Shown here in pieces: positions 1 to 13,200 of a DNA stretch of 64,000 bases. The notes under the pieces are model-generated. The model was not told where the DNA came from and made no database searches. It saw only the letters and a program-made list of their open reading frames with translations. The stretch is from Tipula vernalis (taxonomy: Eukaryota; Arthropoda; Insecta; Diptera; Tipulidae): assembly GCA_958295665.1 (NCBI GenBank), contig OY282558.1, positions 25,047,409 to 25,111,408 of the forward strand, given 5' to 3'. Numbering within the stretch: the first letter of the stretch is position 1; each line of letters starts with the position of its first letter. A program made the position numbers and the translations under genes.

Positions 1-827
1 TGTTATTTTCTGAATGCAACCGATTTATCGAAAATTTCATGGCAATGTGATAGATGTAATGTCAGTTTTTCCATCAGTAAATTTTCAATGCCAACTTGTT
101 GTGAGAACTGAAAGCGTCCAATGAGTGTGAAGAAAAAAAAATCGAAACAATCTAGCATGCTTCGCAAATTCAAAATAACAACAGAACGATCTTCAAATTC
201 AAATTTGAATAGAGGCAATGAAAGGGATGATTTTGTATTGTTTGTAAATTTTGAGTTATTAGTTTATGACGTATATTACAAAAATAATAACACTTTAAAG
301 TTCAAAAATAACTTATTTTTGAAGACAATTTTCACTAAGAAATAAACATTTTCATGATTCGATGTTTTATGAATATTTCCGTATAAAAATAATATAAAAG
401 CTCATAATTCTTATAGACTTAAAATGTAAATGAAAACAATCGTTTTCCCATATAGTTTCATAGTAACGAAAAAATTGTATGTACCTTATTTCTAGCTTAG
501 TAAAAAATACAGTCAATGTGGAGGCTCTTATTTATAGAGTAGGCTCTGGTATTACAAACAACTTATTTTCTCAAGCATTTAAAACATGCCTAACCTATGG
601 TTTCCACCTGGATGCTTTGCGAATATTCGCAAAGGGAAGCTGTTGTTTCATGTCACTGTATTACAGACATTTTGTATTGGTATTACCAAATAATTTTGTC
701 AATTTAGATATTTCTAAACGTCAATAAAAAAATCATCAAAAAAAACAGTGAAGTATTCACATAGAAAAAATAATTCAGCTTGCTTTGTTTATAGCGGGAT
801 TGAAAATTTTCCTATACACAAAGTTAA
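1..827. other. Non-coding AT-rich DNA, nothing recognised
   Basis: Short open frames of 71-82 codons occur on both strands, but none shows a recognisable motif or a run of conserved-looking residues. I see no RNA gene or repeat here. Confidence 0.6.
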
Positions 828-1206
828 AGGCATTGCCACAGTTATTTTTCGCGTGACGCGGTTTTTTTTCTATTTGCATATTTTACTGGAATTAAAACAA
901 GTTTGATTCTAAATGATTTAAACTGCATAAAACTCTATAAAACGTCTTATTAATTTTTTTGTCAATTTTTATTGATAAATTATAAATTTTAAATTTTGGC
1001 GCGCGAATATTAAAATTTCGCGAGCGGATTTTGAAAAATTATTATTATTTTTCAATAAAAATTATTTTTTTCCAAAAAAATTATTAAAAGATGTTATAGA
1101 TTGAAATTAAATTTGATAGTTTCTTCAATCATTTAGAATTAAACTGATTAAAATTTGAAAATAGAAAAAAAATCGCGTCGCGCGAAAAATTGCTGAGGTA
1201 ATGCCT
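828..1206. mobile_element. Inverted-repeat MITE-like element, 379 bp
   Basis: The two ends are imperfect inverted repeats of roughly 100 bp. The left end starts AGGCATTGCC and continues through TTTTTCGCGTGACGCG and a T-run. The right end, reverse complemented, starts AGGCATTACC and continues through TTTTTCGCGCGACGCG and the same T-run, and both arms then share TTCTAAATGAT. The middle holds a GC-skewed spot (GGCGCGCGAATATT). There is no coding capacity. TA-like bases lie next to both ends, but I cannot fix a target duplication, so the superfamily is open. Confidence 0.7.
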
Positions 1207-1264
1207 TAGGGGAAACTTTTTTTCTGTAAATGCAAAATTTGCAATGGAAAAATATAGTACCTAC

Positions 1265-1406
1265 ATACCTGCGGGAGCGAGTCGAAAAATCATAACACTT
1301 CACACTTTATACCAATCAAATTACGCCATTTTGATATAAGCTCCTCCTCTTTCACCACAATCGAGTTGAACATTTTTTAACTCGCACTCCCGCACTCCCG
1401 CAGGTA
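1265..1406. repeat. Short GC-rich inverted repeat (142 bp)
   Basis: The left arm ATACCTGCGGGAGCGAGT (1265-1282) is mirrored by a right arm ending CACTCCCGCAGGTAT. The right arm carries an extra tandem copy of CACTCCCG. The arms are much more GC-rich than their surroundings. It could be a very small MITE or a hairpin left by one. Confidence 0.6.
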
Positions 1407-1410
1407 TGCG

Positions 1411-4385
1411 CTGAGCTTGAGTAGACAAATTTATAAGTTATTTTTTTTTAAATGAAAACAAAAATCATTGGCCACTCTTTAAAAATATTCAAAATAAAAC
1501 AATTTACGATTATGTACGAGTACATATATGAAATAATGATGGAGTGTAGTGAGTATAAGTGAGTACTACACAGCATAAAACTTAAACTAATTAATTCTAT
1601 TCGAATTGAGCTTAGTTATGATATAATTATAGTTAGATTAACTGTTATCTGATTTGTAAATATCTTAATCACAATTAAATTCCAATACTAACATATCGTG
1701 TTATCTTTCAATCAAAATCCAATCATAATTAACCAGCAAATTTAATATTTCCATATACTAAATATTTCCCTTTTATCATATCATCCAATGTTAGTTTAGT
1801 CTTTCATGAGTCTGAGGCACTGACAATGATGATAAAACAAAGCATACAGTAGCAAAAAAATTAATTGAACTGAGATAAATTTATTGAAATACATAAATAT
1901 AATATTTAACTATAACTATATATCAGATAGACATATATATATACACGTATACGAGTGAATATATGTACATAGATTCAAAATAAATCCAAGATAAACATTT
2001 TTTTTTATGATATTTCACGATATTTTTCCGTTACTACATCATCTTCACATGGATGTGTACAATTTTTTTTAATATGCACTTTCTTATACAAAAAAAAAAA
2101 CTGCGAAGAAAAACATAATAACGAAAATACAAACAAAAAAAAAGTGTTAGATTATAACTGATGTGCTGTGATGATTGTGTTGATGATGATTATATGAACG
2201 ATAATGATGTACAAAAGCTCTATACGTATGAGTTAGTATTGAGTATCCAATTCACATATGTTAATTTGTTTTATAATAAAAATAAATAGAAAACGGTTTT
2301 TCCATATTTCCCTCTTGATGATGTTCAGCATATGTGGCCATAAATATTTAGATAATAATTATTGTGTAAACGAAGTGTTATTCTACAAAAATATTTACGT
2401 ATTTCGAGAATAAAAATGGTTGCTAGATAGTTATATAACCAATATAATCTTGAATGATTATCTATGAGAATCACTTGTTATAATTGAAAGTGTTAAAATG
2501 TATCCACGCAATCTCTCTTAAATTTATCTTGTGTAAATAATTTCTTCGTATCATATAACAAAAGAAGATAAATTAGCCGAGAAAGCAATGTAGTGTTGTA
2601 CATACGAGTACATATATGTATAGTTGGGTATGTAGTTGTTTTCAATTAAATTTCCTTCGTTAAATACAAGTGAAAGCTGTGTAGCTATACATTATCTAGA
2701 GATAATACGATACTCTTGTACAAAATGAAGACAGATGATTTTTTATGAATAAATACCTAACTTGCTTCTAATCATCTTTATCCTTTTAGTATTATATGTT
2801 GTAATTTCAAACGAAATATTTAATTTTTGGCTCCCATTATGTTGTTGATACTGTGCTTATAGAGTTGATGGATTCAGATGGGATTTTCATGTTAAAAACA
2901 TATAAAATCCTTGGTATAACCTCAGGATTATCTTAGTGATATGCGAATGTTTAATTTCATTTTAAAATACGTTTACTTAGTAGAAATATAAAAAGTCTGT
3001 TGTTATAGAAAGATTTATTATTCAATAAAATTATCGTATGTATTCAAAACAATTAAAGTTATATTTCAGTCAGAGAAATATATTTTGCTTTAATGGGAAA
3101 CCAACCATGTGGTTAGTTTCCCAAACATATAACTAACTTAACTAATGATAGAAGAAGACCAGCTTTATTTCAACTAGAAAATGTTTAAGCAATATAAATT
3201 AGACAAATAAATTTAATTGAAATTGGTACAGATAAAAATGATTTTATTTTGAACAAAATAACAAGTCATATATCCGCAGGTTGTTCGAAAAAGTATTACT
3301 TTTCTTATCGACTGTTTAAAATTAATAATAGTAATAAAATAATTAGTCGTAAAATGCTAAACCTAAAAAATACGGGAATGAACTGTTGACTGAAGCCCAC
3401 AAATAACCAAAAAAAAAATAATCAACACATAATATTCTTAGTAGTCTTCAATTACTTTAATCTAGTTATACTTGAAATTTCAAAGATAAATTTGTTGGAC
3501 AAATAAGCTGCAATCTAGGTAACTTTTACTAAGGATGACCTCTCAGTAAGAGTGTTTTCAAATTATAACTAAATTCAAATATATCGCTCGTTGAATCATC
3601 AGGCTCAAATTTTCAAAAAGTTTCGTGTGGTAGTAGAATTAATTAATTTTTCCGACCATTTTATGCCACTCATCACATGTAACTCAACATAATTTTTTAT
3701 TTCTGTATTTTAGTGACTCATATGGATTGAAATTAATGAAAAATCCGTTGCCATACTGTGTTGTTGGAAAAGCTTTCCGATGTCTAATTTCGAGGAGTAA
3801 CGTTAAAATTTCGGTTCCGCTCGTTCCTTTTCGAGACATCTCAAGTAGTTGGGGAAGGCTTAAGGTTCTGTGTTCAGTCCATTAGTTTTCACGATCTATT
3901 TAAGCTTGATTGTTTTGCATTGATATTCACAAGTAATCGCTTTTGCGGATGACCTGGTTTTTTGAACAATCATCCACAACTTGGCACTGACATCATTAAC
4001 GTGAAATATAATCTAAACTTGTGTTTGTTAGAAATTTGATAAAGGAATTTGAACATCCGAAGCGATCTTCATTTATTTGTGTTCAAAATAATGAAAGAGC
4101 CTTTTTATTATAATGAGACCCGATTAAATGTCAGCACTGGACTAATCTGAGAGACAAGCAATTTATTCGGCTTAGATATTCAACAATCTACCCTACCTGC
4201 TAAGTTGAAAATTCAAACAAATCTAAAATCGTTTTAGTCCCGCCTAGAATTATATTTGTTTAACCGTGACAGTGTGGCTTAAATACGTAATTTTTATTTT
4301 TAAATATTTGCTGTAGAATTTGTTCTTAATATTGTTTATTAACCAATCCGCGAATCAACATGTGGATATTTAAATAAATAAAAAT
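1411..4385. other. Non-coding AT-rich DNA with simple repeats
   Basis: No coding region is recognised. The stretch holds TA/TACG-rich tracts (around 1920-1970), A-runs (2085-2140) and a GATGATG-rich patch (2160-2210). Confidence 0.6.
3630..3713 (+). repeat. Dispersed repeat, copy 1
   Basis: About 80 bp around TTAATTAATTTTTC and ACCATT align with 6567-6648 in the same orientation, including a shared TTTCTGTA block near the end. This looks like two old copies of one dispersed repeat. The family is not recognised. Confidence 0.45.
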
Positions 4386-5095
4386 TCCCCAACCGAACCC
4401 ATCACTTAAACCGAACCCATCACTTTACACTCTCAACGGCCAACTCAATCCCGTAATCAACTTTCGAAAGCTAAATGCTTGTATAAACTCAACTCAATTC
4501 AACTCAAACCTCAACTGAGCCCTAAACTAAACCGTAACCGTTATTCATATTCAAATCAACGCGACTTGAAAAACTACATTCTTATATGGAAACAAACAAG
4601 AACCTTTAAAACAATTCAAGATAACTATCAACTCAATATCAACACAACCCCAAATAATTTCCCAACTTTAACGCCCCCCTAACGACTCCTACTCAACTCA
4701 ATCCCAATTCAACTTCACCCCAACTCAGCCTTAGTTAATCCCCAACTCAACCTTAACCCGACCTGCAACCCAGCCCTTTCATGAACCCCAAACTCATGCC
4801 CAACTCAATTCCAAAATCAACATGGTCAACTCAAACTAATTCTAATTCAACTGTCAATTCAATAAATTCAACACAGAAATAAATAGCTAGTTCAACTAAT
4901 CACTAAACCCTAACCCAAATTCAACTCAACCTCAACTCAACCCCAAACTCAACCGCAAAACTCAACACCCAACTCAATCCTCAAACCAGCATACATAAAA
5001 AGTTGTTCGACTGCCCACTAAACCCTAATCCAACCCCGAACTCAACTCAAAGCCAACCCCAATTCAACCGTTAACCCAACCGCAAAAAAAATTGG
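4386..5095. repeat. Degenerate ACTCAAC/CCCAACTCAA minisatellite
   Basis: About 700 bp on the plus strand are dominated by variants of CAACTCAA, CCCAACTCAA and ACCCTAACCC. There is strong strand asymmetry, with abundant A and C and very little G. The unit is short and highly mutated. An open frame of 67 codons inside it is only a by-product of the low stop density of this repeat. Confidence 0.75.
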
Positions 5096-8000
5096 TGAAC
5101 GTAGTGATTTCACCATGTTGTTTTTGGGTTAATTTGTGTGGTAGGTACTTGAACCTTTCGACCTACAACTTCCAAAAGCTATTCAGAGCTCTGCTTAGAG
5201 CATAGAAAAAGATTGGCGAAAGAAAAATTCTATATCGGACAAGCCATTCTCGAGATACAACGAGTACAGAGAGACATCCAGAAAGATGGACGGATATTTT
5301 TTTTCTTGCTCTTGCAGACTAAGGGACTTCCAAACTTTCGAGAGAAGTGCTTTCGGACCAACAAAATGTTTGGTCATTTTTGACAGGATTTTAATACTTT
5401 TACTGAAGTAATTTGAGAAACTAAACTTATTAGAGCAATAAACATTAGCCAATTGAAATTTTTCACAATTGCTTCATTTCCTACCTCTACAGTATATCAG
5501 GAATTCAGGACTATTTGGTGAAGTGTAAAATCTCCGAATAAGCGCGTTTACGTTCTTTTACCTTAATAAAATATAGTTTAACAATCATGAAAATGGTCGA
5601 CCTTGAGATTCTTGAGGATTTATCCTCAAGTCCGTTCCCTCTCCAGCCCAGATGGTTTAACCAATAGAACAAAACTTCCAATATGAGCTTTTTTCATAAA
5701 CTGGGAGATGCCAGGTAGGGGAGATTCTAGGGTAGGGTCCTAGGTTTCTCAAAAGTCCTGTTTGTGAAAAAATCATGTGTTGGTCACTCGTAAATTTTTT
5801 GGGTGATTTTGCATATTGAATAATCACCCAAAATTTTGTATCTGTACAATTTTTGTCTTTTAGGCGATTTTCATGAGTACAATCGGCCAAACCTAAAATG
5901 AAGAATTACCCAAAAAATGTATGTATGTCAAATTTTTGGGCGATTTTGTATGTTCGGTTTTTCGGCAATTTGCGAGTATTCGTGTCGCCGTTTCTCTACT
6001 GGTATTTCTGGAGGATTGATTACTCTCGATATTTAAAACAAAAACAAAAAAAAGTCCCCAAAAATCAAGTTTTAAATTATATAAAATGTTTGAAAATTTA
6101 TTTTAATTTGTTGTATACCTTAGAGGATGGAAACCACCGCTTTGACGATTTATTGAAATTCCAATATTAATAGAAATTAGAAGTTGATCATGTTTAACAA
6201 AAACCTAATGGGGCCTTCTGGAACTTCACTTTCTGTTTTTAGGGATTTTTTTGAGACTTTTATTGTTGAGAATTCGAAGTGATTCCATGTCTGAATACAT
6301 ATTTCTAACGTTCCCTGGGATGTTGGCTTCCTCAGTTTTTTTCACCATTCTAAATTACTCTTAACGGAATGGTGCTTCTCAATAAATATATTGTTTTAGC
6401 GCCAATTATTTAAATATTTTACAACCTTAAAGCATGTTGCTGGTGTAAAATTAATAATCGGTTTCATTGGCACCATAATTTATTGCGATTGAATCTAAAA
6501 ACTATTGCTTGAATTTTATCTTTCAATAAGGAACATGTCATTTGATATTGCATCCGGATTTCTGTAATAGTCTGATAGTAGTATAGTTAATTAATTTTTC
6601 TTACCATTATATGTCACAACACCACAAATTCTAGTTTCTGTACTTTATTCATTTATACACCGTATCATTTAGGTAGAACCCGTTCCCTTAAAGTTATTGA
6701 ATTTTTTTTATTCTGAAAACCAACTATTTAAACTACAAACAAAGAATTTCAAGCCATCTGCTGGATAACACCAGATTCAACCATTTTACCTTCGTCACTT
6801 CATAACCTGTGAGGTATTCGTTAATTAAATCATGGTAATAAATCAGCTTTTTTTTTGGTCCCGTTTCACATTTTAAAACAAACAACATGCTGCATATGTC
6901 ACGTAGCATAACATAACATATAAATTCCATAAGTAATCCCTTACCACGGATGTATACGTCACGAAGTTTATATTAATTTTTTGGTACAACAACAAAAATT
7001 ATAAAGAAATAAAGCACACAAAAATTATAATAAACAGTGGTTTAGCGGTTTTGCGACCTTTTTTTTATTTTTTGCTTGTAAGATAACCAAAAATATATCC
7101 TTTTTGTGTATGTGTTACAAAATAACAGTAGGGCATGAACGTAATTTATAATTTGCTGGTCCGTTACCAAAAAATGTAACCGAAAATAAAAAAAAATCGA
7201 ATACGATATACGTACGTTAAAAGTATACATCAGAAATGATAACTCCGAGCTCCTGGGAAATGTGTTTTTTTTTTTTTTGTTCCACTGCCTCAAGTAGATT
7301 TCGTGAGGATTAAAATCAATATTACAATGCCGTGACTTAAGGTACCACCATATATACTATGTCAAATAACTCATTATGAGACGATGAAGCTTATATTTAA
7401 ATTGCGTAAATTAAATTTAAAATGTTTTACATCTTCAGTCCCCATAAATTGAGATACATTTTCTAAATGAACACTTACAGTATACTAGAAGATAACAAAA
7501 ACAAAAAATTAAATCATCTTGAAAGGCAAATGTATTTTTTTTAGCAACAACAAATAAAAACAACAACAAAAACGTCAATTTGCAAATTTATGCTTTGATC
7601 ATTAATCTTTTGGCAACAACAACAGCAACATAAAAATAAAATACGGAATAGACTCAAATCATAAAAACAGGAATAAAAAGTATCTGACATATAAAGAGCA
7701 CAAGAACAAAAGCACAACGAATTACGAGAAAAATACAAAAACTATTAAAGCACATGGAGAGAGGAAAGTTTAAGGATTTTTAATTGCCCTAAAGTGCTAA
7801 GTGTTGTCTTCGTACATTGTTGTTGTCGTTGTCATATTTTTTTTTTTATTATATTTATATTCCTTCAGGTTAAGCTTTGACTCGATTTTTTTGTTTTGTG
7901 TTGTGCTTTTAGGTATTTACGATGCTAGTGAGCAATCAAGCAAAGGTAAAAAAAGTCATAATAATAAAAATATTGAGTGTACGAGTATGATCTTATCGTA

Positions 8001-9198
8001 TTTATTTGTTAGCAGTTGGATTATTTGCTGCAACGACGTAATTTATTCAGTTACTTTTTATCCTTTCTCGCAGTTAAAATTAGTTTAGTTTTAACAGAAA
8101 TACCCGAAATATTTAATCAAATGATGAAAAAATTAGATTAGGGTTATTTTTGGAAAATTTGAAATCAGTGAAATAAACAAAAGGTTTTCTCTTGAGATAT
8201 TTTTTAAACAAAAATCATAATTGAATGTCATTGTTTTACCAAGCATATAAAGGAGCGTATACACACCAAAGCATGTTTGCATAATTTTTTTCAAAAGCAT
8301 AAAGTTTTGTCCAAAAACCCCATTTTTTGTTATGTTTAAGAATCCAGTTGTTTCGCGACTTCTGCAGCCAAACTGAGGTACGAAAATTTAGGCGTACATT
8401 TTGTGTGCGGCCGATTCTTCAAGAGAAAAATGCACAGCTGTTCAACTGGTTGAAAAAGGATGGATTTTCTTTTCCAAATTCCAAATTCATTTTCTTCGTT
8501 AATGGTTAACTTACTTCTTTCGAATGAAAATGGTCAATTTTTTATATACAGAAGTTGTGATTTCTGACATTACGTCGGAAAGAATATGAAAAAAAAAAAA
8601 AATATTTCGCAGTTTTATTTACCAGCTTCTGGGCTGGGGTTTGAGTGTCCCGTGTTACCACTCACGTTTTAAACGAAACTTCTTTCTGTAAAAGTAAAAT
8701 TTTTTACTTATGGTAAAGGAAATTTGATTTTTAAAAAAGGTTAAGGTAGGTTTGCTGAGTCTGGGCACTCTTAAGTTATTTTCTTGCGTTCGCTGAAAAA
8801 CCAGGCAATCATATTCCTTGTTTTTTTTTGTGATAAATTTCCACATTTGGCCTAGGATATTTTAATACAAGGATCATTTTGCACGCTTCGGTATTAATTA
8901 TTTCATTTCGGTAGTACAAACAACAACTGATGTTCTCCTAAGTTCTAATTGTTTTCATCTTACCATACAACAATTTTTCTTTAGAAAGCTCGTTCCTCTA
9001 AGAACAACGCGAAACTATTTTAGAAACATGAAACTGACACAGAAAAGTTCCACAATGTTGCTTTATTGTGTACTTACCTTAAGGTTAAAATAAATTTTAT
9101 TCGAAAAATGGGGCATAAATGTCGGTTAAGAGTGTGTCCCATCAGACTAAGTACAGACCATTTTAAACTAAATTAGTGACCGCTATTCAAGAAAAAAA
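5096..9198. other. Non-coding AT-rich DNA with local repeats
   Basis: Open frames up to 95 codons occur but carry no family signature. Around 5797-5955 the phrase GG(G/T/C)GATTTT recurs three times, with an inverted copy near 5822. There are CAA-rich tracts (7545-7630), TTG-rich tracts (7815-7835) and long A or T runs. Confidence 0.55.
6567..6648 (+). repeat. Dispersed repeat, copy 2
   Basis: This aligns with 3630-3713 over about 80 bp with several mismatches and small gaps. The shared core is GTTAATTAATTTTTC versus AATTAATTAATTTTTC. Confidence 0.45.
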
Positions 9199-10290
9199 TT
9201 GGTTTATTTATTTATTTATTTACTAACCAACAGCATGTATATGCAAAAATGGCTTACATAATTAAAAAACATTATAAAAAGTTAAAAAAATGTATACAAT
9301 AAAAGCATAAAAGATATAACGACATCAATAGATCAAACAATTAACAACAAAACAAAAAGACTTTTAAAACAAAATCTTAGCGATTCGTTTTTTAAATTCA
9401 TCCCTGGAAATATTGAAATCGAAACAATCTGCTACGGCGTTGAGATCTCGTTGAACGCGCACTATAGGGCCATGGAAGCTGTAGTTGCTACTTGCAGTCG
9501 GAATATGAAGAAGTTCCCGGGGGCGTAAGTTGCGTTGAGGAGCATAAATTTTAAAACATGAAAGAATGTCAGAACAGTCTATTTTACCACAAATGATGTC
9601 ACGCGCAAATGTGGCACTTGCGCATGTACGTCTAGCACTTAGAGATTGGAGATCCAGAAAACGGCATCGGTCTACATATGGTGATAGTCTGAAATTATTG
9701 TTCCGCTCGAAAGACGGTAATTTTCTGAGAACAAATACCAAAAACTGTTTCTGAATACTTTCAATTCTGATTGAATGAGACTCATAGAACGGAGACCATA
9801 TGACAGTCGCGTACTCAAGCTGTGAACGAACAAATGAAGTGTACAGTGACTTGAAAGTTAATGTGTCGTGAAAATCCTTCGAATTTCTTTTAATAAACCC
9901 CAACATCGAAAAGGCTTTATTAACAACCGCATCGATGTGAGAGTTAAACGTTAAATCCGAGCTAAAGATAACGCCCAAATCTGTAACCATATTAACTCTC
10001 TTCAAACTAACGTCATTTAGATAATAGTTAAAAACTACAGGAGACTTAGATCTGGAATATGTGATCACGTGACACTTATCAACATTCAGAAACATAAGGT
10101 TAGTAACACACCAACCGCAAAATGTGTTGGGGTCCCGCTGAAAGTGATCGCGATCCAATTCACATGAAATATTTGCATATATTTTCATGTCGCCAGCAAA
10201 TAGAATACAGTCTGCGAATTTGAAGCAATCAACAACATTGTTAATGAACAATAAAAATAATAAATAGTGTTAGACCAGGACATTTTTTTA
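9199..10290 (-). mobile_element. 5'-truncated CR1/Jockey-group LINE, 3' end
   Basis: The minus-strand fragment carries the C-terminal part of a reverse transcriptase ORF (9364-10251), then about 140 bp of untranslated 3' sequence. It ends in a (TTTA)n run on the plus strand (9202-9224), which is an (AAAT)n tail in element orientation. Short microsatellite tails are usual for several LINE clades. The 5' end is lost just before the RT catalytic motif. Confidence 0.75.
9364..10251 (-). pseudogene. LINE reverse transcriptase, C-terminal 295 codons
   Basis: An open frame of 295 codons begins just upstream of the RT catalytic loop, which reads FAGDMKIY (residues 18-25) where an active enzyme has F-x-D-D. 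The first catalytic Asp is replaced by Gly, so this copy cannot be active. Downstream are the usual post-catalytic blocks: WCVTNLMFLNVDKCHV, DLGVIFSSDLTFNSHID (about residues 91-107), FIKRNSKDF, and the thumb-like LYTSFVRSQLEYATVIWSP. The C-terminus has the FDFNISRDEFKKRI type of ending. The fragment is typical of the CR1/Jockey group; I cannot place the clade further. The lack of stops suggests a fairly recent insertion. Confidence 0.8.
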
Positions 10291-13200
10291 GATCGAGTGA
10301 AAATAAAGCCATCAGTTTGTGACACAATTGAATATTTCAGATTGTTAACTCTTAGAGGGTGCATTTGAAGCCAAATTAACTCTTGCTTAATTTCGAAAAT
10401 GCTTCAACAGAAGTGGGTTTTTAAACTTTTGGTGACAAAAATTTCTGAATAATCAGCCAATAACGCTTGGGTTAAATGAGTAACAAATCTATAGATGCTC
10501 GTGGCGAACGTCACGTAAAATACCAAGAGAGCGAGGTATAACTATAACTACTAAGGTAAATAATATCATTATAAAAGGCGAGTAGAGGCGAGGTATACAG
10601 TATTACAAATTATAGGATAAGATAACATCCACTAATCTTCATGCAAAAAACGTTTCCAAAATGATCTAATGGTTTGCAATACGATTGGATTTCACATAAA
10701 ATCAACATTTCTGAAGAGATTTTTCAGCAATTAAACCCAAATTATGGCCGGATGAACTTCTCGTGGAGGTAAATGAAACTTGTTTCCAAAAACATCGCCT
10801 ACATCACTAATTCCAATAAAACAATTATTTCATTTGTCACCAAAGCCATCAACAACTTGTGAACATGAATTTTACTATGATAATAAGAACCCAACGAATG
10901 CAGTATGAGTTTGCAGTATGCAGTATAATTTAAAGAGAGAACCCCACAAAAACCGAATGAAATCAGGATGTGATAGAAGATTGTGAAACATTTTTCCAAT
11001 CTTGAGGGGATTTGATTCCTAATAAAATTTATAAAGACAACGAGCTATGAAGTAATCTCCCGAATAAAAGCTAAAAACACTTTCTCATGTATCACTAGAT
11101 CACTAATAATTATTATTATTATGTATGAAAAATTGAACAAAATATGTGTACACTACATATGAATACAATTAATCCAGCAACTAAGTTATAAAGGGTTACC
11201 TAACAAGTACTGACATTTTATATTAGTAAAAAATCAAGGCGATTTTTGATAAATGGTAATATTTTAATTTTAATCCAAAGCACAAACTTCACGATTAATA
11301 ATGCAATATAATATCTGCCAAGTGGTCTCCTCGAGCCCTCTTACAGATGGGAATTCTTTTTAGGAATTTTCCTACATGTTTGCCATAAATAATCAGTTAG
11401 AAAAATATGTTAGCAAAATATATTCCCAGCTTGTACTTGATTTCAGCAATATCGACCCTGCACAAAGTGATTAATTTCATCAGTGGAGAACTATCAAAAT
11501 TTTATTGTCTTCTGAGAACGAAAACTATGTTCGCGAATTTGAAGAACAAGTTCAGCGACAACTTGGCAACTGAGTTACTATGTGTAAATAAGCGACTGTT
11601 TTTATCAACCAGAATGCCAACCGCCGGAACATTCCAAGAGGACTAAGCACCATCCCACATCGCTCGTTCGACACAACATCTTTTACGAAATAACATTCCA
11701 CAGAATTAAATCGGATAAAATCCTCCATATTGTCCGTTTTGCAGGCCATGGGTCAACAAAAAATTTGGAAGCGTCAAGACATTGAATTCAGCACTTAATT
11801 TGATTCCATCTTCCGCACCAGAGGTAGCATATCGAACAGAGACATGTTTTTCAAGAATCTAAATACATTTTCAACTTTGTCTTAACATTTTAAATAAAAA
11901 GGTTCATAACTGACGAAGCTATATAGCATTTTTAATTAGTTGGTAACATTTCGAGTGACTAGCCCTTTACACTTCATTATGACATGCGATCAATTTTAAT
12001 TACCTTACTTGCCACCAATAAAACCAAATCAAAAAAAATCTCATAAAACTGTATAAAATTCCTTTTCGACAAATTTAATATTTCTGCTTCTTACTTGTAC
12101 CTTCACAAACAAAAGCAGAAACACTTCACAAAGTCACATTTTCCTAATTTTCTATTTCCTTTTTTGATTATTACATTTTGGATTTTCTCTTTTAATTCCT
12201 CACAAATTTTTTTAAGCGTTGACATTTATAATAAGTTAAGCATGATACAAGGGAAAAGCACATAATTGAATTTTCTTATAATAACAAAACAACAAAAGTG
12301 TAAAAAATGGAAGGCTACCTAGTTGTTTATTAGTATTGTGAAGGAAAGGATTTAAGATTTAGACAACATTTAATTATATATATATTTATATATATACGTA
12401 TGTTCTTATAAAAAGGATGTTGTTGAATATCTTAGCATACAAAAAAAAAAAATTAACAGGTGATATCGCAAAGTTTTTTTCACAAGAATTTAATTTTATA
12501 TCCTTCATGTACATACTCGTATATTTAGGATAAACATTTCAAACTCGTATACCTACTCCTTCGTTTTGTCACTACTTAAATATTATGTACTACTCTATGC
12601 ATACATAAAAATTGATGTACTTACGCCACCACCCTTTTTATGTATCATATGCTAAAAATTAATACTTGAAAGCTTTTTTACTAGAAAAGTTTGAATGTGT
12701 GTTGTATAATATTTTTAAAGGTTTTATTTTTTTTGTATATAGATATGGCTTAAAGTGCCAATTTTTTTTTTTTTTTATATTTCTACTCGTGTTTACGAAA
12801 ATTCTAAAGTTTGCAAGGTGAAAATTAAATTCTTAAGAAAAATTGTTATAGATAAAAAATTAAAGAAAAAAAAAATTTGTGATAAAAATTCAATTACGTC
12901 AATTTTTCTAATTTCCATTATTTCATTTTTTTTTTTGTTCTTATTATATTTACATCCCGTATTTTTGTTGTTGTTGACAGCGTTCTGTATATCTTTAATC
13001 TGATAAGATGATAAAATTGAAAAGAGAATGTTGTCGCATATTTCTATTGAATTTTCATTCAAAATTTGTTCCTGCTGGTGGTGGTGTAGGTATATATACG
13101 TAGCTTCATGTTTGTTGATGTTGGTGGTGTTGCTGGCAAATTTTCATTTTTAGACATTATCATAAAAAATATTGTATATTTAAATTTGATTTACGTAGAG

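Noticed and set aside
4479..4682. 67-codon open frame
   Set aside because: It lies in the ACTCAAC repeat, where stop codons are rare by composition.
4900..4930. CCCTAA-like words as an interstitial telomere
   Set aside because: The words are isolated variants in a broader ACTCAAC tract and do not form a regular telomeric array.
9566..9754. Plus-strand open frame of 62 codons
   Set aside because: Antisense to the LINE reverse transcriptase on the minus strand.
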